Source: JAKAAZ01 sp049796755
GTDB lineage: Bacteria > Acidobacteriota > Terriglobia > Terriglobales > Acidobacteriaceae
Direction of reading: 5' to 3'
DNA length: 64,000 nt
NCBI GenBank assembly: GCA_049796755.1
Contig: JBARFA010000008.1
Span: 1-64,000, forward strand
Below, piece by piece: positions 51,025 through 59,479 of this stretch. Within the stretch, counting starts at the first letter, position 1, and every line of letters begins with the position of its first letter. A program made the position numbers and the translations under genes. The notes beneath the pieces are model-generated. The model made no database searches. It worked only from the letters and a program-made list of their open reading frames with translations, and had not been told where the DNA came from.

Positions 51025-52527
51025 GTGCAATTCAGAAAACTTGCCGTCGTTGGGATGGCTTTGGGCATGGCCGTCGGCTTGTCGGCGCAGCAGACCACTG
51101 TGGTAGTCAAGCCGGTGGAGATTCATGACGTGCTTGTGAATCCTGGGATTGGATTTATGACGTTTCAACGCTTCAACGGCGATGCGTTAAACGCCGGGGC
51201 AAAATGGACGGAGGGATTTCCGATCCAGTATCAGCCGTTTTCCGGGAGCCTGGAGAACAAAGATTACCCAGAGACGAGCATCGCGTATTTTCGGGTCTAT
51301 TGGAGATTTCTGGAGCCAGAAAAAGGCGTCTACGACTGGAGCATGATCGATAAGGCGCTGCAGACCGCACATGCGCGTCATCAAACATTGATGTTGCGCA
51401 TCGCGCCGCATGGCACGGACGCAGCAAGTGATGTGCCGGCGTGGTATCGGCAGGAGACTGGAGAGAAATTCCACAAAATCCCCGGCGGATGGGATGCAAC
51501 CACAGGCAAGTGGCTGATCAATCCTGAAAACCCCGCGTATGCGAAAGAATTCGGCGATTGCATACGAGCGCTCGGCAATCGCTACGATGGCGACCCTGAC
51601 CTGGACCTGGTAGACATTTCAATTTTGGCGGCGTGGGGCGAGGGTGCGGGAACCAGTCTGCTGACCGACAAGACGCGACGTGCGCTGATCGACAGCTATA
51701 TGGACTCCTTTCACAAGACGCCGCTGGTCACGCAATTAGGAGACGCGAAAACTGGTGCGTACACGCTGTCCAAATCCTATGAAGCGGCGAGCAATGACGC
51801 CGCTGCGAAGCATCGTGCCGCCAGCCTCGGGGAGGAGCGGCCGCGCGTCGGGTGGCGTGCGGATTGCCTCGGAGACCTGGGCACGTTCAGCAAAACTTTC
51901 AACCTGATGACGGACGTGTATCCGGAGGCAATCATCAATCTTGGGCTTGCCGATGCGTGGAAGACAGCGCCGGTGACGATGGAAGCATGCGGAGTGATGC
52001 AGGATTGGAAGAATCGCGGATGGGATCTGCAATACATCATCGATCAGTCCATCAAGTGGCACATGTCATCGTTCAATGCGAAGTCGTCGGTTGTGCCGCC
52101 GGAATGGCAGGCGCAGGTAAATGAGTGGTTGAATCGCATGGGCTACAGATTTGTCTTGCGACGGTTCACCTATCCTGCGACGGTCGACGCCAACCGCAAA
52201 CTCACCTTCACCTCTTGGTGGGAGAACGAAGGCGACGCGCCGGCATACCGGCGATACCCGCTCGCACTGCGACTTAAGAACGTTAAGAACTCCACGATCC
52301 TGATGACGAATGTCGATGTTCGAACCTGGATGCCAGGTGACAATCTTTATAACGACGCAGTCTTCGTGCCGCGGTCACTGCCGGATGGCGATTACACACT
52401 GGAAATTGCGCTGGTCGACGCGGCAACGCGTGAACCCAAAATCAAACTTGCCATTGCCGGGGTAGCGCCGGATGGATGGTACCCGATGGGCACGATCAAG
52501 ATCAGCACTGACGACAACGGAAAATAG
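51025..52527 (+). CDS. Secreted DUF4832-type glycoside-hydrolase-like protein, copy 2
   Basis: The 500-residue protein begins at GTG 51025 (GGAG upstream) with a Sec signal (FRKLAVVGMALGMAVGLSA). Its body parallels the copy at 45263: LVNPGIGFMTFQRFNGDALN, YFRVYWRFLEPEKGVYDW, DISILAAWGEGAG, and a DUF4832 tail ending in GWYPMG. It has an extra segment of about 22 residues (AASNDAAAKHRAASLGEE) before VGWRADCLGD that the other copy lacks. It lies 70 bases after the cupin gene on the same strand, probably in the operon begun by the GH42-like gene at 47143. Confidence 0.82.
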   Translation: MQFRKLAVVGMALGMAVGLSAQQTTVVVKPVEIHDVLVNPGIGFMTFQRFNGDALNAGAKWTEGFPIQYQPFSGSLENKDYPETSIAYFRVYWRFLEPEKGVYDWSMIDKALQTAHARHQTLMLRIAPHGTDAASDVPAWYRQETGEKFHKIPGGWDATTGKWLINPENPAYAKEFGDCIRALGNRYDGDPDLDLVDISILAAWGEGAGTSLLTDKTRRALIDSYMDSFHKTPLVTQLGDAKTGAYTLSKSYEAASNDAAAKHRAASLGEERPRVGWRADCLGDLGTFSKTFNLMTDVYPEAIINLGLADAWKTAPVTMEACGVMQDWKNRGWDLQYIIDQSIKWHMSSFNAKSSVVPPEWQAQVNEWLNRMGYRFVLRRFTYPATVDANRKLTFTSWWENEGDAPAYRRYPLALRLKNVKNSTILMTNVDVRTWMPGDNLYNDAVFVPRSLPDGDYTLEIALVDAATREPKIKLAIAGVAPDGWYPMGTIKISTDDNGK

Positions 52528-52581
52528 TTTCGCGTTGACGGCCAACTGGCCCCGGGTTCGATGTCGCGGCGATGAATATCT

Positions 52582-53223
52582 TCATCGCACCAGTTTGAGC
52601 TCGCCGAATTGTTCTGGAGCGTGGAAGCTGGCTTGCAGCGGAGGCTGCCATGCCATCTCTACCGGCTTGGTCCCCTGACTGCGGAAAAAATTGATGCGAA
52701 GAATATCGCCCGCGTTTGCCTCGCCGGCTTTGAGAGAGGCGTAGGGAATTCGCATCGATCCATACCAGATTTTCTGAGTGTGCGCGATGTGAGCGGCAGC
52801 CTGAAAGCCCGATTTCCACGAGGTAAGAGCGACTTTATCCGGCTGCTTTAAATCGATGTCGAGATCGAGCCATTCACTTTGCGGAGAAATCTCAAACTCC
52901 TTATATCGATCGATGGGACCATCGGGGGCTCCGATGAAAACTTCGGCAACATCCCAGTTCCAAAGGCCAGGGGTTGGTTGATCGAGCACCGTATGCGGTT
53001 TCAGATGAAGCTCCTGGTAGGGACAGGCAAACAGAAAGTAGAGGTTGGAGGCAGTCCATCGGGAGCGGATTTCGGTGGCATGCGCGGCAACTTTGTGCCC
53101 GTAGGCGTCGTCGGTCATTGGAGTGACTGGTGCGTCGCGCCAAAATTCCGCCAGCGGATCGGTACTGGCGGCGGAATCCGCTTGGGAAAATTTTGAAATG
53201 GCCTGGGGATGGTCACGATGCAT
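52582..53223 (-). CDS. CBM9-like carbohydrate-binding protein
   Basis: The 213-residue protein matches the family-9 carbohydrate-binding/DOMON-like fold seen in bacterial sugar loci. It has an opening FWRDAPVTPM, a strand TEIRSRWTASNLYFLFACPY, WNWDVAEVFIGAPDG, YKEFEISPQSEWLDLDID and MRIPYASL before the last strands. No signal peptide is visible, so it may be cytoplasmic or the start may be misplaced. ATG 53223 has CCGGAGGAAA upstream. It is on the opposite strand to its neighbours, in the gap between two plus-strand groups of the carbohydrate locus. Confidence 0.72.
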   Translation of the reverse strand: MHRDHPQAISKFSQADSAASTDPLAEFWRDAPVTPMTDDAYGHKVAAHATEIRSRWTASNLYFLFACPYQELHLKPHTVLDQPTPGLWNWDVAEVFIGAPDGPIDRYKEFEISPQSEWLDLDIDLKQPDKVALTSWKSGFQAAAHIAHTQKIWYGSMRIPYASLKAGEANAGDILRINFFRSQGTKPVEMAWQPPLQASFHAPEQFGELKLVR

Positions 53224-53352
53224 TCTTCTGTTTCCTCCGGAACTCTGATTCGGGGTGAATGGGCGGGTATGCTTCTACCTTATCGCAAGGTCGAATGCGC
53301 TCCCAGCAAGATCGCGGTTGGTTACGAGCGTTTCCTTACTGTTTTCCCAGTA

Positions 53353-53383
53353 TATAATCGTTTCGACATCCGGGAGAACGATT
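53353..53383 (+). promoter_or_regulatory. Candidate -10 element and inverted repeat before DUF5107 copy 2
   Basis: TATAAT (53353-53358) is a consensus -10, although no good -35 is seen at the right spacing. It overlaps an inverted repeat AATCGTT (53356-53362) / AACGATT (53377-53383) with a 14-base gap, a plausible repressor site on the promoter. The remaining bases 53224-53486 hold no gene. Confidence 0.4.
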
Positions 53384-53486
53384 CAAAGTCATCGAACGCA
53401 ACCAGATCCTGGATCCATTTCGGCGTCGTTCGTCACGCAGGTTTGCACGATCCAGCAAGTATTTTCAACCCGTAAAGAGAGAATCG

Positions 53487-56400
53487 ATGAAGTCGTGGCC
53501 TCTACTGTTTGCAATAGTGCTGACCTTGGGTTCGTTGCACTGCCATGCGGACGATGTTTCCGCAAAGACTGGAACCCCGTCTGCGATCATCGTGTCGGAA
53601 GGCGAAATTACCATTCCAACGTACGAGCAGGTGGGCAGATATATGCAGCCACCGCTGTTCAACGATTCGACGCTGACCGGACTATATCCATTCACGACCT
53701 ATAAGAGGCAATTTAAAGAAGGCAGCCCGTTCCCCGAAAAGTATCGCGCCATCTTTGTCGACAGCCGATATTTCAAGCTGACGTACATCCCAGAGCTGGG
53801 CGGTCGGTTCTTCTCCGTGTATGACAAGGTGCATCATCGGCAGATGTTTTATCGAAACGATGTGATCAAGCCAACCCAGTTCAACCCGCGCTTCACGTGG
53901 CCGCAGTCTGGCATTGAATTGACCGGTCCCTACGACGCCCACTCGCTTACATGGAAGGGCGAACCTTACTGGTCGCACACCATCCTGAAGCACACGGATG
54001 GAAGCGTCTCGGTTCTGCTGGGCGAAGAAGACCCCTTTTATCACATGGATTTGACTTACACCGCTACGCTCTACCCCGACGTGGATGCGCTGGAGATCAG
54101 CACATTTTGCTACAACGGCACCGATGGGCAAAAGCCGCAGATGTTGTGGTCGAACGCGGCTTTCCCGGTCACGCCGAAAACGCGATTTCTTTATCCGATG
54201 ACGCAAACTGTCGGGCACACCACTGGCGTCGTTTCTCCGTGGCCCATCTATAACGGAGTCGATTTGAGCTGGGCGCACAACAATATGCACATGCTGGGCG
54301 TGTTCGGAATCGACAGCTATGACAACTATGGTGGCTCGTACGAGTTCGATCGCGACTACGGTGTTTTCCGGTATGCTGACCGCCGCGTTGTTCAGGGCAT
54401 GAAGATGTGGACCTTCGGCTTTGGTCCGTGCTCGTCGGAAGTGGAGTACAGCTATACCGACAAGGCGGGTCCGTATTTTGAAGCGCAAAGCGGCCGCATG
54501 GTTTGGGATGGCCACTATGAGTGGGTGTATCCGCATGAAGTGGAGCAGTGGCATGAATGGTGGATTCCAGTGGCCGGCATCAACGGCCTGACCACGATGA
54601 GCAAGGAAGTGGCTCTGAACGTCGAAGTGCATCCCGGCCCGAGCGGCGGGAATTCATCGGTGGAGGTGGCGTTGTCGCCGGTCGTCCCGATCAAGAATGC
54701 GAAGCTGGTGGTGAAAGCCACGAGCGGAGAACTGCTGAACGCTACCGTGAACCTGATCCCGGGAATTCCGGTAAAGAAGACCGTCGAAAATGTCAGTGCT
54801 GCCGATCTTGAGTCGCTGGACGTGCAAGTGATTGGGCCGGCGGGCAAGCTATTGCTTGCGTACACCAAGCCTTCCACGCCGCCGGGCGGACATATCACGC
54901 CGTTCGCCAAGGATCTGATGGCGGCGCCCGTTCCGTTGGACAAGATGACAGCGGAACAATTGGTTCTGGCGGCGGAGTTCAAGCAGAAAGACCTGAATGC
55001 GGACGAGGCTGAGACGTTGGCCAATCTGGCGCTGAAGCGTGATCCGGGCTACTCTGTCGCGCACCAGTTGCTGGGGGTGCTGGAATATAACCAGCACCAC
55101 TATCGGCAGGCGGCAAAGCAATTTCACCAGGCCGTGGATCGCAATCCATATGCGTCGGAATCCTGGTATTACCTGGCGATTTGCCAGCTAAAACTTGGAC
55201 AAGAGAAGCAGGCGGAACGCAATTTCTATTACATCTGGCCAGATAGCGTGTACTTCGGGCCGCGCGAATATCAATTAGGCCTGCTGAATTTTCTGCGGCA
55301 TGACGATTCAGCGGCGGCGCAGCATCTGCTGGGAGCGATCAATTCCAATGGCAGAGATTTGAAGGCGCGGCTTGTGCTTGCGATGACATTGCGCGACCAA
55401 GGAAATAAAGCTGGCGCCCTGGAACAACTCGCCAAGGTGGAAGAAATTGATCCGGCCGATCGCGTGGCGCAGGCGGAGCGATTCTTTCTGACAGGCGACG
55501 CAGCTGCAAAGGCGAAGTTGCTGGACTTGATGGGCGAGCAGTCGGAAAGCGCGATTGAGGTGTCGATTTTCTATAGCTCGCTGGAGCGCTGGAAAGATGC
55601 GGTTGCAGTACTCAAAATGGTCGAGCCGCCGCATAACGAAGATCCCTGGGGAACGCCGCCGATTTATTACTATGCGCTGGTGTATGACTTGAAACAAACC
55701 GGTGACACTGCGGCAGCACAGCAATACCGCCATAAAGCGCAGGCTGCGGCTGGAATAGTGGAACGCTTTCCATATCGCGCAGAAATGGAGGGGCCGCTGG
55801 CCGATGCCGTGAAGGATGACCCGAATGATACGGTCGCGCGGTTTGACCTGGCGTGCCTGCTGTACTATCGCGGACACAAAGCGGAGGCTATCCAACAGTG
55901 GCAGGCCATCAACCAGATCAACCCGTCTGATTTTGGCGCGCGGCGTGCGCTGGGACTGGCATACGAGGAAGATGGAAATTTGGAGGCAGCCGTTCCGGAA
56001 TTGCAGAAGGCGGTTGCCTTGAATCCGGACAGCGCCGATACGCTCGATGATCTTTCGGACCTTTACGCACGCACCGGAAAGTTCGACGAGCAGGTTGCGC
56101 TGTTGCAAAAAGCTGTGGCCCACGACCCGAAGAACGATCATCTGGTCCAGGGATTGTTGACGGCCGATTTAATCCAGGGCAAGTTCCAGGCGGCGCATGA
56201 CATCATCGATCATCACACCTTTCTTCCTGTGCACAGGACCTATACTCTGCGCGACGCGTATCGTGAGTTGAAATACGGTGAGGGCGCGCAGGCGTTCCAC
56301 AAGGGCAATTATCAGCAGGCGCTCGACTTTTTCCAGTCTGCGCTCAAGCCGCCTGCGTCGATGGGCATGGATGATTTCGAACTGCAGTCTGCGCCGCGAA

Positions 56401-56804
56401 TTTACTACTACATCGGCCGAACCTACGATGCGATGGGCAAGAAGGAGGACGCAGAGCGGGCCTATAAAGACAGCGTGCGCGGGGTGGAGCAGCTTACGGG
56501 CGGCGGCAGCGATAGCTGGAGTCCGGAGAACTTCTTCATGATGTTCTCGCTGGATCGCCTTGGCCGCCAAAAGGAGGCGGAAGCCATGGTGCAACAGTTC
56601 CAGACCGTCGCGGAGTCGCGGCATGAGTCCACCGACCCAACGTATCGAGCGCGTTCGTATTACCTGCAGGCTTTGGTCGATGAATACAACGGCAATACGG
56701 ATGAAGCCCATAAGCTGATGGCTCAGGCCGTGCAAATTGAGCCGGACTACATTGGGCCGGGCTTCGAATTGCGTGGCGATGCGATTGCCCCAACGAAACA
56801 ATGA
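53487..56804 (+). CDS. Secreted DUF5107-TPR protein, copy 2
   Basis: This 1105-residue protein has a Sec signal (MKSWPLLFAIVLTLGSLHCHA). The DUF5107 region includes RAIFVDSRYFKLTYIPELGG, FFSVYDKVHHRQMFYR and WEWW-like PHEVEQWHEWWIPVAGINGL. From about residue 490 there is a long tetratricopeptide-repeat array (AHQLLGVLEYNQHHYRQAAK, ALGLAYEEDGNLEAAVPELQ). The architecture is the same as the protein at 41885-45184 but the sequences are well diverged, so the duplication is old. ATG 53487 starts the operon that runs through the GH42-like, transglutaminase-fold and isomerase genes. Role unknown; a scaffold or sugar-processing part is guessed. Confidence 0.85.
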   Translation: MKSWPLLFAIVLTLGSLHCHADDVSAKTGTPSAIIVSEGEITIPTYEQVGRYMQPPLFNDSTLTGLYPFTTYKRQFKEGSPFPEKYRAIFVDSRYFKLTYIPELGGRFFSVYDKVHHRQMFYRNDVIKPTQFNPRFTWPQSGIELTGPYDAHSLTWKGEPYWSHTILKHTDGSVSVLLGEEDPFYHMDLTYTATLYPDVDALEISTFCYNGTDGQKPQMLWSNAAFPVTPKTRFLYPMTQTVGHTTGVVSPWPIYNGVDLSWAHNNMHMLGVFGIDSYDNYGGSYEFDRDYGVFRYADRRVVQGMKMWTFGFGPCSSEVEYSYTDKAGPYFEAQSGRMVWDGHYEWVYPHEVEQWHEWWIPVAGINGLTTMSKEVALNVEVHPGPSGGNSSVEVALSPVVPIKNAKLVVKATSGELLNATVNLIPGIPVKKTVENVSAADLESLDVQVIGPAGKLLLAYTKPSTPPGGHITPFAKDLMAAPVPLDKMTAEQLVLAAEFKQKDLNADEAETLANLALKRDPGYSVAHQLLGVLEYNQHHYRQAAKQFHQAVDRNPYASESWYYLAICQLKLGQEKQAERNFYYIWPDSVYFGPREYQLGLLNFLRHDDSAAAQHLLGAINSNGRDLKARLVLAMTLRDQGNKAGALEQLAKVEEIDPADRVAQAERFFLTGDAAAKAKLLDLMGEQSESAIEVSIFYSSLERWKDAVAVLKMVEPPHNEDPWGTPPIYYYALVYDLKQTGDTAAAQQYRHKAQAAAGIVERFPYRAEMEGPLADAVKDDPNDTVARFDLACLLYYRGHKAEAIQQWQAINQINPSDFGARRALGLAYEEDGNLEAAVPELQKAVALNPDSADTLDDLSDLYARTGKFDEQVALLQKAVAHDPKNDHLVQGLLTADLIQGKFQAAHDIIDHHTFLPVHRTYTLRDAYRELKYGEGAQAFHKGNYQQALDFFQSALKPPASMGMDDFELQSAPRIYYYIGRTYDAMGKKEDAERAYKDSVRGVEQLTGGGSDSWSPENFFMMFSLDRLGRQKEAEAMVQQFQTVAESRHESTDPTYRARSYYLQALVDEYNGNTDEAHKLMAQAVQIEPDYIGPGFELRGDAIAPTKQ

Positions 56805-56814
56805 TCGGAGACAG

Positions 56815-59448
56815 ATGAACTGGACGAAGTCGTGCACCATTCTTGCCGGAACTTTGCTGGCGATCACGCTCACCGCAACCGCCGCCTCCGGTGCCACTAC
56901 GGTGAATACATCGGGCGATGCGCGCATGCCCTCGAAATTGATTCTGCCTTCTACCGTTCTGGCGCGGAGAGGCGAGGTGGCGGTGGTGTATCAGTTGAGC
57001 CAGGGATTTACTGGTCACGCGACACTGCATGTGCTCTGGACCGACAGTCTGGGCCGCACGGTAGAAGACAAGACTCTGCCCGCCGATCTGCTGGATGAAA
57101 CCGAGATCACGTTTCCGATCGACATGTCGCTGGCTGTCGCCATGAAGAATCATCTTCACGTGGACTTAACCCTGAATGGAAAAGACATCAACGGCGCGCC
57201 CTACAACCAAACCGAAGCCTCTGAGGCGGACTTTGTTGCGCGGCCGCCCTACACCGGTTGGAAAGATTATGTCGTGATGATGTGGCAGAACTACCCGGAG
57301 AACCTTGTCGCTTCTTTCAAGGACATCGGTATCAACGGCGCCACCTACTCCAGCCGCCGCATAGCGCTGCCGGATTTTTTGATCGACAATAATGTTCGTT
57401 GGTACTCGGAAAGCCTCGCCACCGATTACTACTCCGAATATCATCGCTGGCGTCCGGACAGGCCGGTGGGATGGTCTTTTATTCAGGCAAAGAAGCTGTA
57501 TCAGGAAAATCCCAACAGCCTGGCGGCTTTCAAGCGTCACCCCAGTTTCTGGGATCCGTATTGGCGCAAGCTGGTCCACGATCGCGGCGTTGCAACGGCG
57601 GAACGACTCGCGCCATATCGGCCATATTTTTATAGCCTCGCCGATGAATCGGGAATCGCGGAGTTGGAGGCCGCGTGGGATTTTGACTTTTCCGATGAGT
57701 CGCTGGTGCCGATGCGCCGCTGGCTGCAGACACAATATGGCAGTCTTGGTGCGCTGAATCGGGAGTGGGGCACGAACTTCACCAACTGGAACCTGGTGAT
57801 GCCGCTGACGACGAATCAGGCGATGAAGCGCGCCGACGGAAATTATGCTGCGTGGGCGGACTTTAAAGAGTGGATGGATATCTCCTACGCGGATGCGTTG
57901 AAAATGGGTGTGGATGCCATCCACGAGGGTGATCCGCAGGCGTACGTGAACATCGGCGGTGGCCAGATGCCCGGTTGGGGTGGGTATGACTACTCCCGCA
58001 TTTCGCAAGTGCTCAACGCAATTGAACCGTACGATATTGGTCGCAGCGTTGACATCGTTCATTCGCTGAATCCAAATATGGTGATCATGAGCACCAGCTT
58101 TGCTGCCGGCGACCGCGAACGTCAGCGAGTCTGGTATGAGTTGCTGCATGGCAATCGCGGATTGATACTTTGGGATGAGGGCGAAAAGTATATCCAGAAA
58201 GATGGTCAGCCAAGCGCAGTCGGCAGGGAGGCCGGCGAACTTTACGACGCGATTCGTGGAGGCGAGGGCGCGCTGATCATCAACAGCCAGCCGGTGAACA
58301 ACCGGATCGCGATTCACTACTCTCAACCCAGCCTGCGCACCCAGTGGATGCTGGAGCGGCGTCCGGATGGCGATGCATGGATGACCCGCAGCCCAGCGTA
58401 TGAGCGCTCAACGAACAACTTTATGCGGCTGCGCGAGTCGTGGTGCAATTTGATTGAAGACGAAGGATTGCAGCCGAACTTCGTTTCTTACGATCAGGTA
58501 GAGCAAGGCGATCTGCTGAAGGGTGGCTATCATGTGTTGGTGCTGCCGGAGTCGAGTTCGCTGTCGAAAGCCGAGGCGAATGCGATTCGCGAATTTGTTG
58601 CGCAGGGAGGTGTCGCCATTGCAGATGGAATTCCTGGAACCTACGATGAACATAGCCGCAAACTTCCTGCTTCGTCCCTGGCCGATCTTTTTGCCGGTCC
58701 AAATACGGAACAGGTGAACGTACATCCCTACGGCAAGGGAAAAGCGATTCTGCTGAACGTCGACATCATCAGTTATCTGCAAGACCGTCTCGATGGAAAA
58801 GAAGGGGCCGTTCACGAATTGATCGAGCAGCTATTGCGTTCGAACGGCGTTCGTCCAAGATTTGCAGTGGAGGATGCGCAAGGTCACTCCGTCGTTGGGA
58901 TTGATGTGCATGTCTATGCCGATGGCGGGGCGCGGATCATCGCCCTGCTGTCGAATCCTCAACTGCGAGTGAATGAGCTGGGCCCGGCGGATTTCCGCTC
59001 CAACGAACGGTTTACCAAGCCGACAACCGTGCATGTGCATCTTCCAAACGCGATGTACCTCTACGACACCATGGCCAACAAGGACTTGGGCGAGAAGAAG
59101 GAAATCACTCTGACCGTCGGACCTTATGATCCGACGATCCTGGTGGCCAGCGACACTCCGCTGCCGCAGATGCAGGTGTCCACTCCGCAACAGGTGCAGC
59201 GCGGTACGATTGCGAATATCGCTATTGATTCTGCTCCGTCGCAAACGGACCTCAGCATCTTTCATGTTGACGTTGTCGATCCGAAGGGAAATCGCCAGGC
59301 CTTTTATTCTGGAAATGTTCTGGCGCGCCAAGGTGCGGGAGTCAAGTCGATTCCGTTTGCCGTCAACGACGCGCCCGGTAAGTGGACCATTGACGTGCAT
59401 GACGTAATGAGCGGGCAAACCGTCCAACAAACGATAGACCTGCAATAA
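56815..59448 (+). CDS. Secreted GH42-like glycoside hydrolase, copy 2
   Basis: The 877-residue protein starts at ATG 56815, ten bases after the previous stop with GGAG at 56807-56810, and has a Sec signal (CTILAGTLLAITLTATAASG). The barrel segment FYSLADE278SGIAE matches FYNIADE of the copy at 47143, again with Asp before the Glu. LGALNREWGTNFTNW and GLILWDEGEKYI correspond to further barrel strands. The GATase-like domain (RIAIHYSQPSLRTQWMLE and YHVLVLPESSSLSKAEANAI) and C-terminal beta domains follow. It is about 220 residues shorter than copy 1. Glycosidase activity on an unknown beta-linked substrate is inferred. Confidence 0.82.
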   Translation: MNWTKSCTILAGTLLAITLTATAASGATTVNTSGDARMPSKLILPSTVLARRGEVAVVYQLSQGFTGHATLHVLWTDSLGRTVEDKTLPADLLDETEITFPIDMSLAVAMKNHLHVDLTLNGKDINGAPYNQTEASEADFVARPPYTGWKDYVVMMWQNYPENLVASFKDIGINGATYSSRRIALPDFLIDNNVRWYSESLATDYYSEYHRWRPDRPVGWSFIQAKKLYQENPNSLAAFKRHPSFWDPYWRKLVHDRGVATAERLAPYRPYFYSLADESGIAELEAAWDFDFSDESLVPMRRWLQTQYGSLGALNREWGTNFTNWNLVMPLTTNQAMKRADGNYAAWADFKEWMDISYADALKMGVDAIHEGDPQAYVNIGGGQMPGWGGYDYSRISQVLNAIEPYDIGRSVDIVHSLNPNMVIMSTSFAAGDRERQRVWYELLHGNRGLILWDEGEKYIQKDGQPSAVGREAGELYDAIRGGEGALIINSQPVNNRIAIHYSQPSLRTQWMLERRPDGDAWMTRSPAYERSTNNFMRLRESWCNLIEDEGLQPNFVSYDQVEQGDLLKGGYHVLVLPESSSLSKAEANAIREFVAQGGVAIADGIPGTYDEHSRKLPASSLADLFAGPNTEQVNVHPYGKGKAILLNVDIISYLQDRLDGKEGAVHELIEQLLRSNGVRPRFAVEDAQGHSVVGIDVHVYADGGARIIALLSNPQLRVNELGPADFRSNERFTKPTTVHVHLPNAMYLYDTMANKDLGEKKEITLTVGPYDPTILVASDTPLPQMQVSTPQQVQRGTIANIAIDSAPSQTDLSIFHVDVVDPKGNRQAFYSGNVLARQGAGVKSIPFAVNDAPGKWTIDVHDVMSGQTVQQTIDLQ

Positions 59449-59479
59449 AGAAGCGTTTTCACCGAAAAGGAATGGGTTG

